The position numbers and the translations under genes were made by a program. The notes under the pieces were generated by a model. That model made no database searches, was not told the DNA's origin, and saw only the letters and a list, made by a program, of their open reading frames with translations. A DNA stretch of 64,000 nucleotides from Trichomonas vaginalis G3 (taxonomy: Eukaryota; Parabasalia; Trichomonadida; Trichomonadidae). Positions within the stretch are counted from its first letter, which is position 1. Each line of letters begins with the position of its first letter. Location of the stretch: NCBI RefSeq assembly GCF_026262505.1, contig NC_067206.1, positions 27,853,896 to 27,917,895 on the forward strand, given 5' to 3'. Of this stretch, positions 40,915 through 49,927 are shown in pieces.

Positions 40915-41919
40915 ATGACTGATCTTCATCCAATTTGTTTAATCGAACTTAATGAAGTAATTTCTGCATATCTCCTGCATGTATTTGGAAACGAGAGGAT
41001 AAGACAACTCACCAAGGTTTCCAGACGCCAGATCCAAAGACTTGAATCAACTGCAGGAGTAATCCTAAGCTTTGAAGAAGGATTAACCAATAAGAAAGAT
41101 GTCATTGACTCCAAGCGTGAAAGCCTTGCTGCTTTCTTACGCAAACACCCATGGGTCGATGTTGATCTCCAAACTCCTTACCAAGGACTCGTTGAAACCT
41201 TCACGACCTACAGACAGCTCCTTGACAGACCTGAGCAGAACCTTCTGGTCGAACGTGATGGCACATTAAGCCCTACAGACGAGTCAATCCAGAGAAAGAA
41301 GCTCAAGAGTAAAAATCTGACATTTATACTTTACATGACATTTTTTATGAGTGTTCACGTTAAGATCAATGATGAAAACAACTCATGGGAAGATATCATT
41401 GATGACATAGAGAATGACCTTGATGAAAACATGATGGGAGCTCAAACGTCAGTTAAGGTCAAACTTGGTGAAGTTCAAGAAAAGATCTCCGAGATCAATG
41501 CAAAAATATCTGCTCTTACAGAGGTTGACGTTTATTACAGAAGCTTGGAGAGAACTTTAAGCAAACTTGAACGTCAGAACCAAAGTCTCATAGTTGTGCT
41601 CCAGAAACTCAGTCTCATGCGTAAAGCATATAATGACTACCTACATGTAAGAGACTTACCTTCTTATTCTACTCCAGATCTCGACTTTTCCGATATAAGT
41701 CCAATCCTTATTGATACAACACTTACGATAGCAGGGATGCTTCCTACATATCCAGAATATGATAACTTACCTCAGCTCTTCGAGTATCTCAAGAAAAAGT
41801 TCATGATCTTATTATGCGAGACCATGAAAAGACGTCAAAATACCAGAACAGAACGAGAACAGAGCTTACTAATAGACTTATTATATAATACTAAAGAAAT
41901 AAAGGAGTTTTTATTCTAA
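40915..41919 (+). CDS. Inner Polinton: helical coiled-coil protein(s)
   Basis: Starting at MTDLHPICLIELNEV, right after the repeat array, the frame codes for 334 residues. The first about 130 are helical with a basic patch (SRRQIQRLES). A Met at 41347 begins a second, acidic and strongly coiled-coil part (VKVKLGEVQEKISEINAKI). The frame is continuous, but the linker around 41300-41347 looks like an intergenic promoter, so this may be two genes. Upstream codons in the same frame come only from the tandem repeat and are not counted. No family is recognised. Confidence 0.5.
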   Translation: MTDLHPICLIELNEVISAYLLHVFGNERIRQLTKVSRRQIQRLESTAGVILSFEEGLTNKKDVIDSKRESLAAFLRKHPWVDVDLQTPYQGLVETFTTYRQLLDRPEQNLLVERDGTLSPTDESIQRKKLKSKNLTFILYMTFFMSVHVKINDENNSWEDIIDDIENDLDENMMGAQTSVKVKLGEVQEKISEINAKISALTEVDVYYRSLERTLSKLERQNQSLIVVLQKLSLMRKAYNDYLHVRDLPSYSTPDLDFSDISPILIDTTLTIAGMLPTYPEYDNLPQLFEYLKKKFMILLCETMKRRQNTRTEREQSLLIDLLYNTKEIKEFLF

Positions 41920-42198
41920 CTTTGGTATTTTTGGGAAGAACTGATCTGGATCATATTTGTCAACCACAGGTTTTGGTATCAAAAGTCTCTCTGGTTCTTG
42001 GACGGCTGGTACTGGAAATGGTTCCTTTGGTTTCCTAGCTTTTGGGAGATCTAAAAATTTTCTTGGTCTCTTTCTTTTGTGTAAGTGTTGTCCATTTTTA
42101 TCGACAACGAATGTGAGCTTTCCGTCGTCAAAGATGAATGTCGTCGCTTCTTCAGTTCCCTCATCAACTATTATCTTCTTGATCTTTCTCTTCTCCAT
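41911..42198 (-). CDS. Inner Polinton: small proline-rich basic protein
   Basis: The start MEKRKIKKIIVDEGTEE at 42198 gives 95 residues. A beta-hairpin-like part (FIFDDGKLTFVVDKNGQHLH) comes first, then KRKRPRKF and a Pro-rich tail. The layout (hairpin, basic cluster, Pro-rich tail) is like the YYV-MKNG proteins at 29000 and 45733, though the motif itself is weaker. The start overlaps the end of the methyltransferase gene. Confidence 0.5.
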   Translation of the reverse strand: MEKRKIKKIIVDEGTEEATTFIFDDGKLTFVVDKNGQHLHKRKRPRKFLDLPKARKPKEPFPVPAVQEPERLLIPKPVVDKYDPDQFFPKIPKLE

Positions 42199-43006
42199 TA
42201 ACAGAAAAAGTGACATATATTACTTCATTATTTTTCTGAGTGTTAGGATTAATTAAACCTCTATCTATAACATGCTTTCTCATAGAAAACTTCTCTCCAT
42301 ATCTTTTTGTCAATATCTCTAAAAGTTCTTCTGTATAAGATTTATCACTACTGAAGTAAATAGATGGATAATTAAGGACATCAAAGGTTTCTACAGTATC
42401 TTTAAGAGTCCATTCATCTCCATACTGTATAGAATAAGTATGGAAGTATGGAGGATCACATATAAAGAAAACATTGGGAAGATCTTTATACTCATTGAAG
42501 AGTATTCTCCAATCTTTATGAACAATAGTTAAACCTTCAAGATAGTCATCTATGTTTTCACCAAATAAGTTAGTATATCTGAGGTATAACACTTTCTTCA
42601 TTAATGTGTCAAGATCATAGTATTTGTATGCTCCAGAATAGAGAAGACGTGAACATAATGTATCCCAGTCTATGTATGGAGCTTTACTTATAACTTCTCT
42701 GACGATCTCTTTCTGATCAGTAGGAATTTTCTCATCTGGCTTAACATTTATTCTCTCCTTAAGTTCCTTAAGTATTTCATTCGTGTCATGAATGTGTTTC
42801 AGTCTATCAACGTAGTTATCATAGTCGTTAGCTATGATCGTTGCTTTTGGGAACATAATATGCAACAGATGAGAGATATAGAGAGAACCACCAAAGAGGT
42901 CAACGAAGACATAATCCCCTTTGATGTCTTTGAGTATGTCGATAAGAGCTTTCCTGATCTTCGACTTATTACCTATGAAAGGTAAAGGAGGTTTGGTAAA
43001 AATCAT
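42164..43006 (-). CDS. Inner Polinton: Dam-type (D12) N6-adenine DNA methyltransferase
   Basis: The 280-residue protein has the D12-class order of motifs: PFIGNKSKI near the N terminus (the AdoMet-binding motif X type), DLFGGS (motif I), and the catalytic DPPY (motif IV), with KNNEVIYVTF near the end. This class methylates adenine N6 in short DNA sites; the target sequence cannot be read from the gene. It is a plausible self-marking or chromatin-evading activity, since N6-methyladenine is the major DNA modification known in Trichomonas vaginalis. Its 3' end overlaps the next gene by about 35 bp. Confidence 0.87.
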   Translation of the reverse strand: MIFTKPPLPFIGNKSKIRKALIDILKDIKGDYVFVDLFGGSLYISHLLHIMFPKATIIANDYDNYVDRLKHIHDTNEILKELKERINVKPDEKIPTDQKEIVREVISKAPYIDWDTLCSRLLYSGAYKYYDLDTLMKKVLYLRYTNLFGENIDDYLEGLTIVHKDWRILFNEYKDLPNVFFICDPPYFHTYSIQYGDEWTLKDTVETFDVLNYPSIYFSSDKSYTEELLEILTKRYGEKFSMRKHVIDRGLINPNTQKNNEVIYVTFSVNGEEKDQEDNS

Positions 43007-43030
43007 TTATATGGTAATAAAAATAAGTGT

Positions 43031-43201
43031 TTACTTGAGACAATAACCTCTGTTGAGTTTGTAGAACAAGATCAGAAGTACGATCAAGTTCAAAACAACA
43101 CAAATGGCTAGGATTGCGTTACCAACAATCTTTGTCTTTTCCCAGCAAGACTTCTTCTTTGGTTCATGTGCTGCTTCGACATCACTGTATGGCTCGGACA
43201 T
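43031..43201 (-). CDS. Inner Polinton: small single-pass membrane protein
   Basis: The start MSEPYSDVEAAHEPKKK at 43201 gives 56 residues with one clear transmembrane helix (IVGNAILAICVVLNLIVLLI), a basic segment before it and a short basic C terminus. Topology suggests the N terminus is cytosolic. A role in virion exit or membrane contact is possible. It is divergent from the gene at 43218 with only 16 bp between starts. Confidence 0.6.
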   Translation of the reverse strand: MSEPYSDVEAAHEPKKKSCWEKTKIVGNAILAICVVLNLIVLLILFYKLNRGYCLK

Positions 43202-43217
43202 TAACTTAAAAAGTGTC

Positions 43218-43610
43218 ATGACCACTTCATTTTTGATGAAGTCAACAGCTTATGTCCACTTCCTCCCACAAGCACTTGAGGAACAAGAGAAGGTCATCAT
43301 TGACTACCTTCAAGCCACTGAGAAGCTCCAAAAGCTTCAAGATCTCCGCGAAGAGTTCAAGTCCCGCTTGAAACAGGAGAACTTACTACAGGAATACATG
43401 CTCATTTTGTACCCATTACTAGATGGCTCCCATTTACCATCAGAGTACACTGCAGCTCTTGATGCACTCAAAGATCTTCGCGATCACCGTCCGATCGGTA
43501 AAGAAGCCTTCGAGCTCACCATTGAGCAAGCCATCCTCGCCAAGTACAATGCAAAGAAGCGGATGCTCGAAGCTCTTGATAAGATCAAGGAGTACGTCGA
43601 AACGTTCTAA
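43218..43610 (+). CDS. Inner Polinton: helical 130-residue protein
   Basis: I start at MTTSFLMKSTAYVHFLPQAL (43218), directly after an AAAAAGTGTC motif. The protein is almost wholly helical, with heptad-like Leu spacing (KVIIDYLQATEKLQKLQDL) and a C-terminal LEALDKIKEYVETF. No domain is recognised. Confidence 0.5.
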   Translation: MTTSFLMKSTAYVHFLPQALEEQEKVIIDYLQATEKLQKLQDLREEFKSRLKQENLLQEYMLILYPLLDGSHLPSEYTAALDALKDLRDHRPIGKEAFELTIEQAILAKYNAKKRMLEALDKIKEYVETF

Positions 43611-43718
43611 AATAATTACTTGAGTAAACAATAAGTTTTATTGAGTAAGTCTTGAAACATTTGTGCTTTTGTTCTTGTTTGAACAACCATATTTAACATT
43701 AGATAAAAAATTTTTTGG

Positions 43719-44300
43719 TTAAACAATAACATACTTAAGACATAAATTATACCTACTTATTAACTCAGTATATTGTGCATTATATGCATACTTAAACTCT
43801 TGAGCAATATTGTTCTCATCAATGATTCTGATCTGAGCTATTTTTGAGAAAGGTGGTGGAATACCACAACATGTGATGTCTGGGTCCAGTAGGTCTATTT
43901 CACACTTGAACCCAGTCATTCTGTGAACAACTTCTTCCAAGTCTGGCTTAGGTAGTAAGATCTGATCTTTGCTCACTAAGTTAGAAAAGAGCTCTTTGTC
44001 TTGGTCTAGAAGTATCTTCTGGTATATACTAAGTAAATACTCTTCTACACCAATCCTCGATGAAGTCTCCACAGATCTCGATGAGGTCAGGTTGGAAGTT
44101 AATGGACTTAAAGGAGGAGGATACATTGGTGCTTCTGAGTTCGTAGTTGTTTCCTCTTTTTTTATCTCTGTTGGAGCATCACTTACTGTACCAGATGGAT
44201 AGTTCTTTATCACAATGTTATTAGTTGTTCTTGAATCAACATTGCTTGTTGGTTCAATTGGAAGATTAGCTGCACCATAAAGAATTGACTTCGATCTCAT
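43719..44300 (-). CDS. Inner Polinton: conserved protein shared with the outer element
   Basis: The 193-residue protein has a Ser/Thr/Asn-rich N-terminal half with MYPPPLSPLTSN and an ordered C-terminal half with ILLPKPDLEEVVHRM and TCCGIPPPFSKIAQI. It is homologous to the outer element's 22309-23010 product. It is divergent from the gene at 44336 with 35 bp between starts. The paired cysteines and the Pro-Pro-Pro motif are the most conserved parts. Function is unknown. Confidence 0.6.
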   Translation of the reverse strand: MRSKSILYGAANLPIEPTSNVDSRTTNNIVIKNYPSGTVSDAPTEIKKEETTTNSEAPMYPPPLSPLTSNLTSSRSVETSSRIGVEEYLLSIYQKILLDQDKELFSNLVSKDQILLPKPDLEEVVHRMTGFKCEIDLLDPDITCCGIPPPFSKIAQIRIIDENNIAQEFKYAYNAQYTELISRYNLCLKYVIV

Positions 44301-44335
44301 TTGTTATGAGTAAAAATTGTTTTATTCTCATATAA

Positions 44336-44689
44336 ATGACGAACATTAACCCAGAGAACAACACAGAATATACTGCAACAGGAGTTGTTTACAATGATCT
44401 AGATCAGATCGTCCAACTCAAAGCCCCAAGAGGAAGGAATTTAATAAGACAACCTCCACCAAAGATATATGTTGATGATGGTAGTAATGGGTTCAACTTA
44501 GTGTATCATTACTCATATCCTCAATATGCAAAAATTGGGTCTACCCCAAACGTGACAAACCATTATATGAACCTTTATGATGAAGCAAGGTTTCATGCAC
44601 CAACGAAGAAAGAACCTGATGCATCAAGATTACATGAATTCGCAGACCATGATGGTTATAGCGATTACTCAATGCCTGTAAGACTTTAA
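44336..44689 (+). CDS. Inner Polinton: unknown 117-residue protein
   Basis: The product is Asn/Tyr/Pro-rich with little predicted helix (KIYVDDGSNGFNLVYHYSY) and an acidic Asp/His C-terminal region. It is followed 13 bp later by the integrase and is probably co-transcribed with it. No family is recognised. Confidence 0.5.
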   Translation: MTNINPENNTEYTATGVVYNDLDQIVQLKAPRGRNLIRQPPPKIYVDDGSNGFNLVYHYSYPQYAKIGSTPNVTNHYMNLYDEARFHAPTKKEPDASRLHEFADHDGYSDYSMPVRL

Positions 44690-44702
44690 CGTTAATAAAA
44701 AA

Positions 44703-45770
44703 ATGACTGTTGGTAAACAAGAAAAAACTTTAATACAAGAGGATTTGATGCTACCAATATATTCAACTGATATGGGAGCTTATCAATTCGATACATTTGA
44801 GAATCCTGGTGGAACACCACCATATTTTCTTTTGTTCATCAATGTAAACAGTAGAAAAGGTTATGCGTTCCCAATGAGTGAAAAGAACTCAAACAATGTT
44901 CTAAGTGCAATGCAGAAGTTCATTTCACAAGCTACAGGTGAAATGAAGCCTACAATACTTACTAGTGATGAAGACCCAGCTTATACGACACAAAATGTTC
45001 GAGATCTGTTGGTCAGTCATAACATTGAGCACATGACGACACAGAAATACAATCATAACATACTAGGTATTATTAATAGGTTCTGTAGAACTATTAGAAC
45101 TATGTTACATATGAAGTTAAACCTCAAAGAAGGTGATAAAACACCACCTTTCACTGCAGATACAATGAGACAAATTATTAATGACTACAACACTGAATAT
45201 CATTCAAGCACACAACAAAAGCCTGATGATTTCACAGAAAAGGATAATGAGGAATATATAAAGAAGCAAAGATTGAAAGAAGAGTATGTCAGAAAAAATA
45301 ACCTTTATAACTTAAGACCTGGTCAAAAAGTTCAAGTCATAGTTGAACCAAGAACATGGGGTAAAGGTAACCAACAAAGAAGACATCTTGATCCTTCTTA
45401 TTATACAGTTGATTCAGTTGATACAAGTGCATACTTGTTAAGAGCAAAAGATGGAAGTGTTGCAAGATATCCACGTTATCAGATATGGACAAAAATAGAG
45501 CATGGATTAAAGCAAGGAGAAACTTTAGATCAAGGAAGACACGGTGCTGTTAAAAGTATTGATGGTCATGAACTTGTCGGTAATGATGTAAAGTATGATG
45601 TTACGTTTGAGAACGAAAATACAGGAAAAGTGACAGGTAGAGGTATGCGTGAAGGTAATCCAAACAGGTTGTCACAAATGGAAGTACAGTATTGGAGGAA
45701 AAATATTAATGAAGGTCATGTTAAAGATATGCCTAGTTTTCTTGAGAAGTATCGTGGGTTTCGAGTTTAG
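44703..45770 (+). CDS. Inner Polinton: rve-type integrase
   Basis: The 355-residue protein starts with an RNase H-fold core: STDMGAYQFDTF, the strands YFLLFINVNSRKGYAF, LTSDEDPAY, then HNILGIINRFCRTIRTML and YNTEYHSSTQQKP. The C-terminal about 120 residues hold an SH3/chromo-like module (RPGQKVQVIV...YYTVDSVDTSAYLL...YPRYQIW). This is the retroviral-like integrase fold of Polintons, which acts on the terminal repeats. Its 3' end overlaps the oppositely oriented gene at 45733. Confidence 0.85.
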   Translation: MTVGKQEKTLIQEDLMLPIYSTDMGAYQFDTFENPGGTPPYFLLFINVNSRKGYAFPMSEKNSNNVLSAMQKFISQATGEMKPTILTSDEDPAYTTQNVRDLLVSHNIEHMTTQKYNHNILGIINRFCRTIRTMLHMKLNLKEGDKTPPFTADTMRQIINDYNTEYHSSTQQKPDDFTEKDNEEYIKKQRLKEEYVRKNNLYNLRPGQKVQVIVEPRTWGKGNQQRRHLDPSYYTVDSVDTSAYLLRAKDGSVARYPRYQIWTKIEHGLKQGETLDQGRHGAVKSIDGHELVGNDVKYDVTFENENTGKVTGRGMREGNPNRLSQMEVQYWRKNINEGHVKDMPSFLEKYRGFRV

Positions 45771-45969
45771 CTTGTAAGTCCTTTATTTTTGTTTCATACA
45801 ATGAGATCTTCCTTCTGATCTGTTCATCATTGAGAGGTTGCTTGACTTTACGGAACTGTACACGTCCGTCTTTCATTGTATGTACATAATATCCATCAGG
45901 AACCTTACCATCTTTTATATATTCAGTTAACCACTTTTGTTTAGTTGATGCTTTAATGACTTGACTCAT
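45733..45969 (-). CDS. Inner Polinton: YYV-MKDG motif protein, copy 2
   Basis: The 78-residue protein holds YYVHTMKDGRVQFRKVKQPL around residues 26-45 and a C-terminal coiled coil. The motif matches that in the gene at 29000-29449 (YYVCHMKNGSVQVRKRKAPL), so the two are paralogues within one element. The 3' end overlaps the integrase by 38 bp on the opposite strand, and the start overlaps the next gene's stop. Function is unknown. Confidence 0.6.
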   Translation of the reverse strand: MSQVIKASTKQKWLTEYIKDGKVPDGYYVHTMKDGRVQFRKVKQPLNDEQIRRKISLYETKIKDLQAKLETHDTSQEN

Positions 45970-48560
45970 TTCTTACTGGATAAATTTTTATGTTTTTTAT
46001 CTTTTGACGATTTTTTCTTATCCTTATCTTTCTTCTTGTCCTTGTCCTTCTTTGATTTATCCTTCTTCTTGTCCTTGTCCTTCTTGGACTTCTCTGCTGC
46101 AGGTGGTGTTGGATTCTGTTTGACTTTAGCACTTGGGTCAGGACCTTGTCTTTGAGACTTAGATATAGATTGTTTAGGAGCTGCTGCTTGTTTAGTTGCT
46201 TCAGCTTGTTGTTTAGCTAATTCAGCAGCTTGTTTATCATTCTCTTCTATTTCCTTTGCACCAGTTGCGACTTCATTCTTGAACTTTTGGAGATTCTCAG
46301 CAGCATCCATTACCTTATTCGCTCCTTTAAACAATCCATAAAATTTCTGCCATGGTGATACTGAAGGTATATTTCCACCAATTGCTGGAGGAACTGATGC
46401 TTCAGGAGTTGGAGATGGTGTTTTGTCTGAATTGAGATGCTTTTCTGCTTCAAGAACTTGTGTAGTATTTTTCTCCAGGTATGCTTTTGCAACCTCCTTA
46501 ACTTCTGGACGTTCATTATTTACATCCTGTCTTGGTGTTGATGTTTCAGTAGCGTTTTCCTGAGTTACATTAACAACAGGTTGCTCAACTGCTGAAACAT
46601 TAGCTGCTTCAGTAATGTTATGAGTAGTTGAAACATTTCCTGATATACCTTCTCCTGTTGGAACTCTTGGAGCAATTGTTGTGATGTTCGCCATTGCAGG
46701 AGTTGGAGTAGGAGTGTCATCAATCTTTCTGTCAGCTTTCGTCGTTTGCGTTGTAGTATTTGTTGTTTCATTACCATATTTTGATCTTAGTCTGGTAAGC
46801 TCTAACTTCATATGTTCTTCAGGATATGCATACTTATTATATTCACCCTTAATATTCTTTTTCCATTCATCGTATTTATCTTCTGCTGATTTCTTAATTG
46901 ATGCTAGTCCGTTTACAGCCAATTCATCAGTACCGTTATCAGTAGTCTGGTTATATAAAAGATTAGCAGCTGATCTAATTGTGTAATCCGTAAGATTACC
47001 AAAACGCTCTATTGTACCTAATGTTGTGTTCTTCAGTTCCTTTCCAATTCCTTGTGCAGCATCTTTGACTAAATCAGCACCCCATGCACCAAATTGTCTC
47101 ACAGGAGCCGCTATTGATGGTGAAGGAGATGGAGATGGCGATGGAGTTGGTGATGGTGAAGGAGATGGAGATGGTGAAGGAGATGGAGTTGGCGATGGTG
47201 TTGCTGCTTTCGCCTTTCTATCAGCTTCTTCCTTAGCCTTTCTATCTGCTTCTTCTTTCGCCTTTCTATCTGCTTCTTCCTTAGCCTTACGAGCTTTTTC
47301 TTTCTTCTTAAGTTCCTCTAGTTCTTTACGTTCAGCTTCTTCTTTCGCCTTTCGTTCAGCTTCTTCCTTAGCCTTACGAGCTTTTTCTTTCTTCTTAAGC
47401 TCCTCTAGTTCTTTACGTTCAGCTTCTTCTTTCGCCTTTCGTTCAGCTTCTTCCTTAGCCTTACGAGCTTTTTCTTTCTTCTTAAGCTCCTCTAGTTCTT
47501 TACGTTCAGCTTCTTCTTTCGCCTTTCGTTCAGCTTCTTCCTTAGCCTTACGAGCTTTTTCTTCATAATATTTTGTATACTTATCATCAGCCCAATTACC
47601 AAGTGATTTGGCACCTGTTAGTATTCCATTTGCGGTTGATGTTGCTGTTCTTCCGAGCCATCCCCCTACCGCTGAAGCACCATTGCCAATAGCACTACCA
47701 GCATTTAAAATTCCACGACCAATCCATATCCCTGGTTTTGCCTTTGTATTAAGAGTAAGAAATTCTTCCTTCCTATCTTCAGGTGTAGGATTTGTAACAG
47801 TTCTTACAGTATCAACAACAGTGTCAACACTGGTTCCAATAGCACTACCAACAGCTGTTGCACCAGTTAGAATACCATGGGTAACTAAATCAGTAGCTCT
47901 TGAGACAACATTATCACTCGAGGCTTTCTCTGCTGGATAGTTTGATCCTTTGTAAGTTCCTGGACCACCTCTATTTGAAGCTTCTCCTTCAACTATTTTC
48001 TTCTCTTCTTGTGCTTGTTCTCTGGCAACACTCAATGCACGTTCTTGTCTTTGAATGTTGTCTTTCTTTAACATGTAACCACCAAGTGTCTGTGGTGGTG
48101 TGTTTTTATCTAGTGCAGCATCAATTGCAGCCTTTTCTTTTCGCTTTTCTTCGTCTAACCAATTTTGAATAGATTCTGCATCAGTTGGTTCAGCTGGAGT
48201 TGGAGACGGTGTTGGAGCTTTAGTTGGTGTTGGAGACGGTGTCGGAGCTTTAGTCGGAGTTGGAGATGGAGTAGGTGCTTTTGTAGGTGTCGGTGATGGA
48301 GTTGGAGATGGAGTTGGAGGTACTGTTGGTTCTGGAGTTGGTTCAACAGTCGGTGAAGGTGTTGGCGCCTTTGTGATTCTTGGAGTTGGCTCTGGTGTTC
48401 TAATAGGGGAAGCAGTTGGTGTATTAGCTCTTTTAAGAACCTGTGATCTTTCCGCTTGATTTGAATCAGATACTGGGTTAGTTGTACTAGGATGTGATAC
48501 AGGAGTTATTTTTGGTGTAGGTGTTGGTTTATTTAATGTTATACCATGACTACTCGACAT
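45966..48560 (-). CDS. Inner Polinton: 864-residue low-complexity repeat protein
   Basis: In order: a Ser/Thr/Pro head; (PTPSPTPTKA) repeats (about residues 55-125); a helical region; Gly/Ala-rich amphipathic stretches (GILTGATAVGSAIG, GASAVGGWLG); three 29-residue charged repeats (KARKAKEEAERK type, 87 bp each at 47287-47560); a (PSPSPS) run; a second amphipathic part; and a very basic KKDKDKKKDK tail. It has no enzyme motif. The layout suggests a structural or genome-binding virion protein, with membrane-active Gly/Ala helices and a DNA-neutralising tail; this is inference. Simple repeats make it prone to length change. Confidence 0.6.
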   Translation of the reverse strand: MSSSHGITLNKPTPTPKITPVSHPSTTNPVSDSNQAERSQVLKRANTPTASPIRTPEPTPRITKAPTPSPTVEPTPEPTVPPTPSPTPSPTPTKAPTPSPTPTKAPTPSPTPTKAPTPSPTPAEPTDAESIQNWLDEEKRKEKAAIDAALDKNTPPQTLGGYMLKKDNIQRQERALSVAREQAQEEKKIVEGEASNRGGPGTYKGSNYPAEKASSDNVVSRATDLVTHGILTGATAVGSAIGTSVDTVVDTVRTVTNPTPEDRKEEFLTLNTKAKPGIWIGRGILNAGSAIGNGASAVGGWLGRTATSTANGILTGAKSLGNWADDKYTKYYEEKARKAKEEAERKAKEEAERKELEELKKKEKARKAKEEAERKAKEEAERKELEELKKKEKARKAKEEAERKAKEEAERKELEELKKKEKARKAKEEADRKAKEEADRKAKEEADRKAKAATPSPTPSPSPSPSPSPSPTPSPSPSPSPSIAAPVRQFGAWGADLVKDAAQGIGKELKNTTLGTIERFGNLTDYTIRSAANLLYNQTTDNGTDELAVNGLASIKKSAEDKYDEWKKNIKGEYNKYAYPEEHMKLELTRLRSKYGNETTNTTTQTTKADRKIDDTPTPTPAMANITTIAPRVPTGEGISGNVSTTHNITEAANVSAVEQPVVNVTQENATETSTPRQDVNNERPEVKEVAKAYLEKNTTQVLEAEKHLNSDKTPSPTPEASVPPAIGGNIPSVSPWQKFYGLFKGANKVMDAAENLQKFKNEVATGAKEIEENDKQAAELAKQQAEATKQAAAPKQSISKSQRQGPDPSAKVKQNPTPPAAEKSKKDKDKKKDKSKKDKDKKKDKDKKKSSKDKKHKNLSSKK

Positions 48561-48589
48561 TGGTGGAGGACCTGCGTGAGCAGTTGGTG

Positions 48590-49489
48590 TCAGGTTGTGA
48601 GAGTTGGCGTTGGAGCTACTGTAGGAGTTGGCGTTGGAGCTACTGTTGGTTCAGGAGTGGGAGTTGGTGTTGGAGCTACTGTAGGAGTAGGTGTAGGAGT
48701 TGGTGTTGGAGTCGACATTTGTTTTAACCTCTCATTATACCAATTCTCCAAATAATAAGCCTCACCCATTAAGTTACTCTGTCTTTGTTTTATAGAAAAT
48801 TCACCTAACAGTAATTCATCATGAATCATTTTCTGCAGCTTTGTCGTGTTTTCTACTTCCTTTATTAGAACGCTCGATGTATTCGCCAATCCTCTATATT
48901 CCTTAATCATCTTATCTAGTTTGTTCATATTTGGTACTTCCTTTTTCTTCTCAGCGTTAATCTCATTAGATCGTTTCTCCAATTCTTCAACTACTTTGTA
49001 AAGCTTATTTATCTTGACATGTGATTCCTTTACTTCTCCAGTCCTTGGATCCTTAGGTTCCTTGTATTTAGCTAATTTCGTCTCTATATATCTTCGTTTA
49101 GCGTCATATCCAGGATCACTGGTTCGTAAAGGATGCGAAGGTGGACGAAAATAAGGTATGTAGAAATCTGGATCATCATTAATAGAAGAACGTGCTTTAA
49201 AGTTACGAACCGCGTCTGTAAAAGGGTCTCTACCACGTGCTGTATATGTTGATGTAATCAAAAAGCCTTCTCTTCTCATTGGGAAATTAATACGACCTTT
49301 TTGAACATATTCTTTCTCAAAGTATTGCCTAGCATTGTAATCAAAAGCAAGATCATTATATATATCGCGCAAAAAATCAAATGTATGCTGCTTGAACTTT
49401 TGATCGCTAATTATGGTACGAATTATCGGACGTTCATTCTCCCATTTCTTAACTCGTTCATCAATGAGTTTCCTCTCTTGTTCACTCAT
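48590..49489 (-). CDS. Inner Polinton: helical protein with (PT)n tail
   Basis: The 299-residue protein is charged and helical for about 240 residues (KLYKVVEELEKRSNEINAEK in the middle) and ends with PTPTPTPTPTVAPTPTP repeats. Similar Pro-Thr repeats open the neighbouring 864-residue protein, so the two probably share repeat DNA by slippage or exchange. No known domain is visible. It lies in the - strand block with the packaging ATPase. Confidence 0.55.
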   Translation of the reverse strand: MSEQERKLIDERVKKWENERPIIRTIISDQKFKQHTFDFLRDIYNDLAFDYNARQYFEKEYVQKGRINFPMRREGFLITSTYTARGRDPFTDAVRNFKARSSINDDPDFYIPYFRPPSHPLRTSDPGYDAKRRYIETKLAKYKEPKDPRTGEVKESHVKINKLYKVVEELEKRSNEINAEKKKEVPNMNKLDKMIKEYRGLANTSSVLIKEVENTTKLQKMIHDELLLGEFSIKQRQSNLMGEAYYLENWYNERLKQMSTPTPTPTPTPTVAPTPTPTPEPTVAPTPTPTVAPTPTLTT

Positions 49490-49509
49490 TTAAACCTCAT
49501 AAAAATATA

Positions 49510-49917
49510 TTATCTGCGTATAGTGCCACTAATAGCATTAATCCATGGCATGTCTGATAGTACACGTACTGACTGAACTAATGGCTTATGATTGTTCCAA
49601 ATAGCTCCTCCAATGTATGCGTTATACTTATTGTTGTCAATAGTTTGTTGAGGTTGAACTATAGGTGTTTCAACAGGCTTGTCTCTACTGAAGTCACCAC
49701 CAAGAGCTTTATTGAATGCTTTAAGATTCTTCGTTAATGCATTATCTTCACCTAATGTAGTTTTTGCAATTCTTTCACCAAGACTACCGATAACACCACC
49801 GACTTGACCAACTTGAGGGAAAAGTTTGTTAGCAATGTTAAATCCAGCACCTATTACAAGACCAGGATTTTTTTTCACCATACCCCATCCAGCTTTAACA
49901 TAATCGCCAAAACCCAT
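49510..49917 (-). CDS. Inner Polinton: Gly-rich amphipathic small protein
   Basis: The 135-residue protein begins MGFGDYVKAGWGMVKKNPGL and continues with Gly/Val-rich helices (VGQVGGVIGSLGERIAK). The style and size recall the outer element's MAAGFFKKLWD proteins and membrane-active minor virion proteins such as adenovirus VI; that analogy is inference. It is directly downstream of the packaging ATPase (10-bp gap). Confidence 0.55.
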   Translation of the reverse strand: MGFGDYVKAGWGMVKKNPGLVIGAGFNIANKLFPQVGQVGGVIGSLGERIAKTTLGEDNALTKNLKAFNKALGGDFSRDKPVETPIVQPQQTIDNNKYNAYIGGAIWNNHKPLVQSVRVLSDMPWINAISGTIRR

Positions 49918-49927
49918 TTATTTCTTC

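Noticed and set aside
47026-47568. 180-codon + strand ORF rich in Ser/Ala/Phe and Gly/Asp
   Set aside because: It is the antisense shadow of the charged and Pro-Ser repeats of the 864-residue protein.
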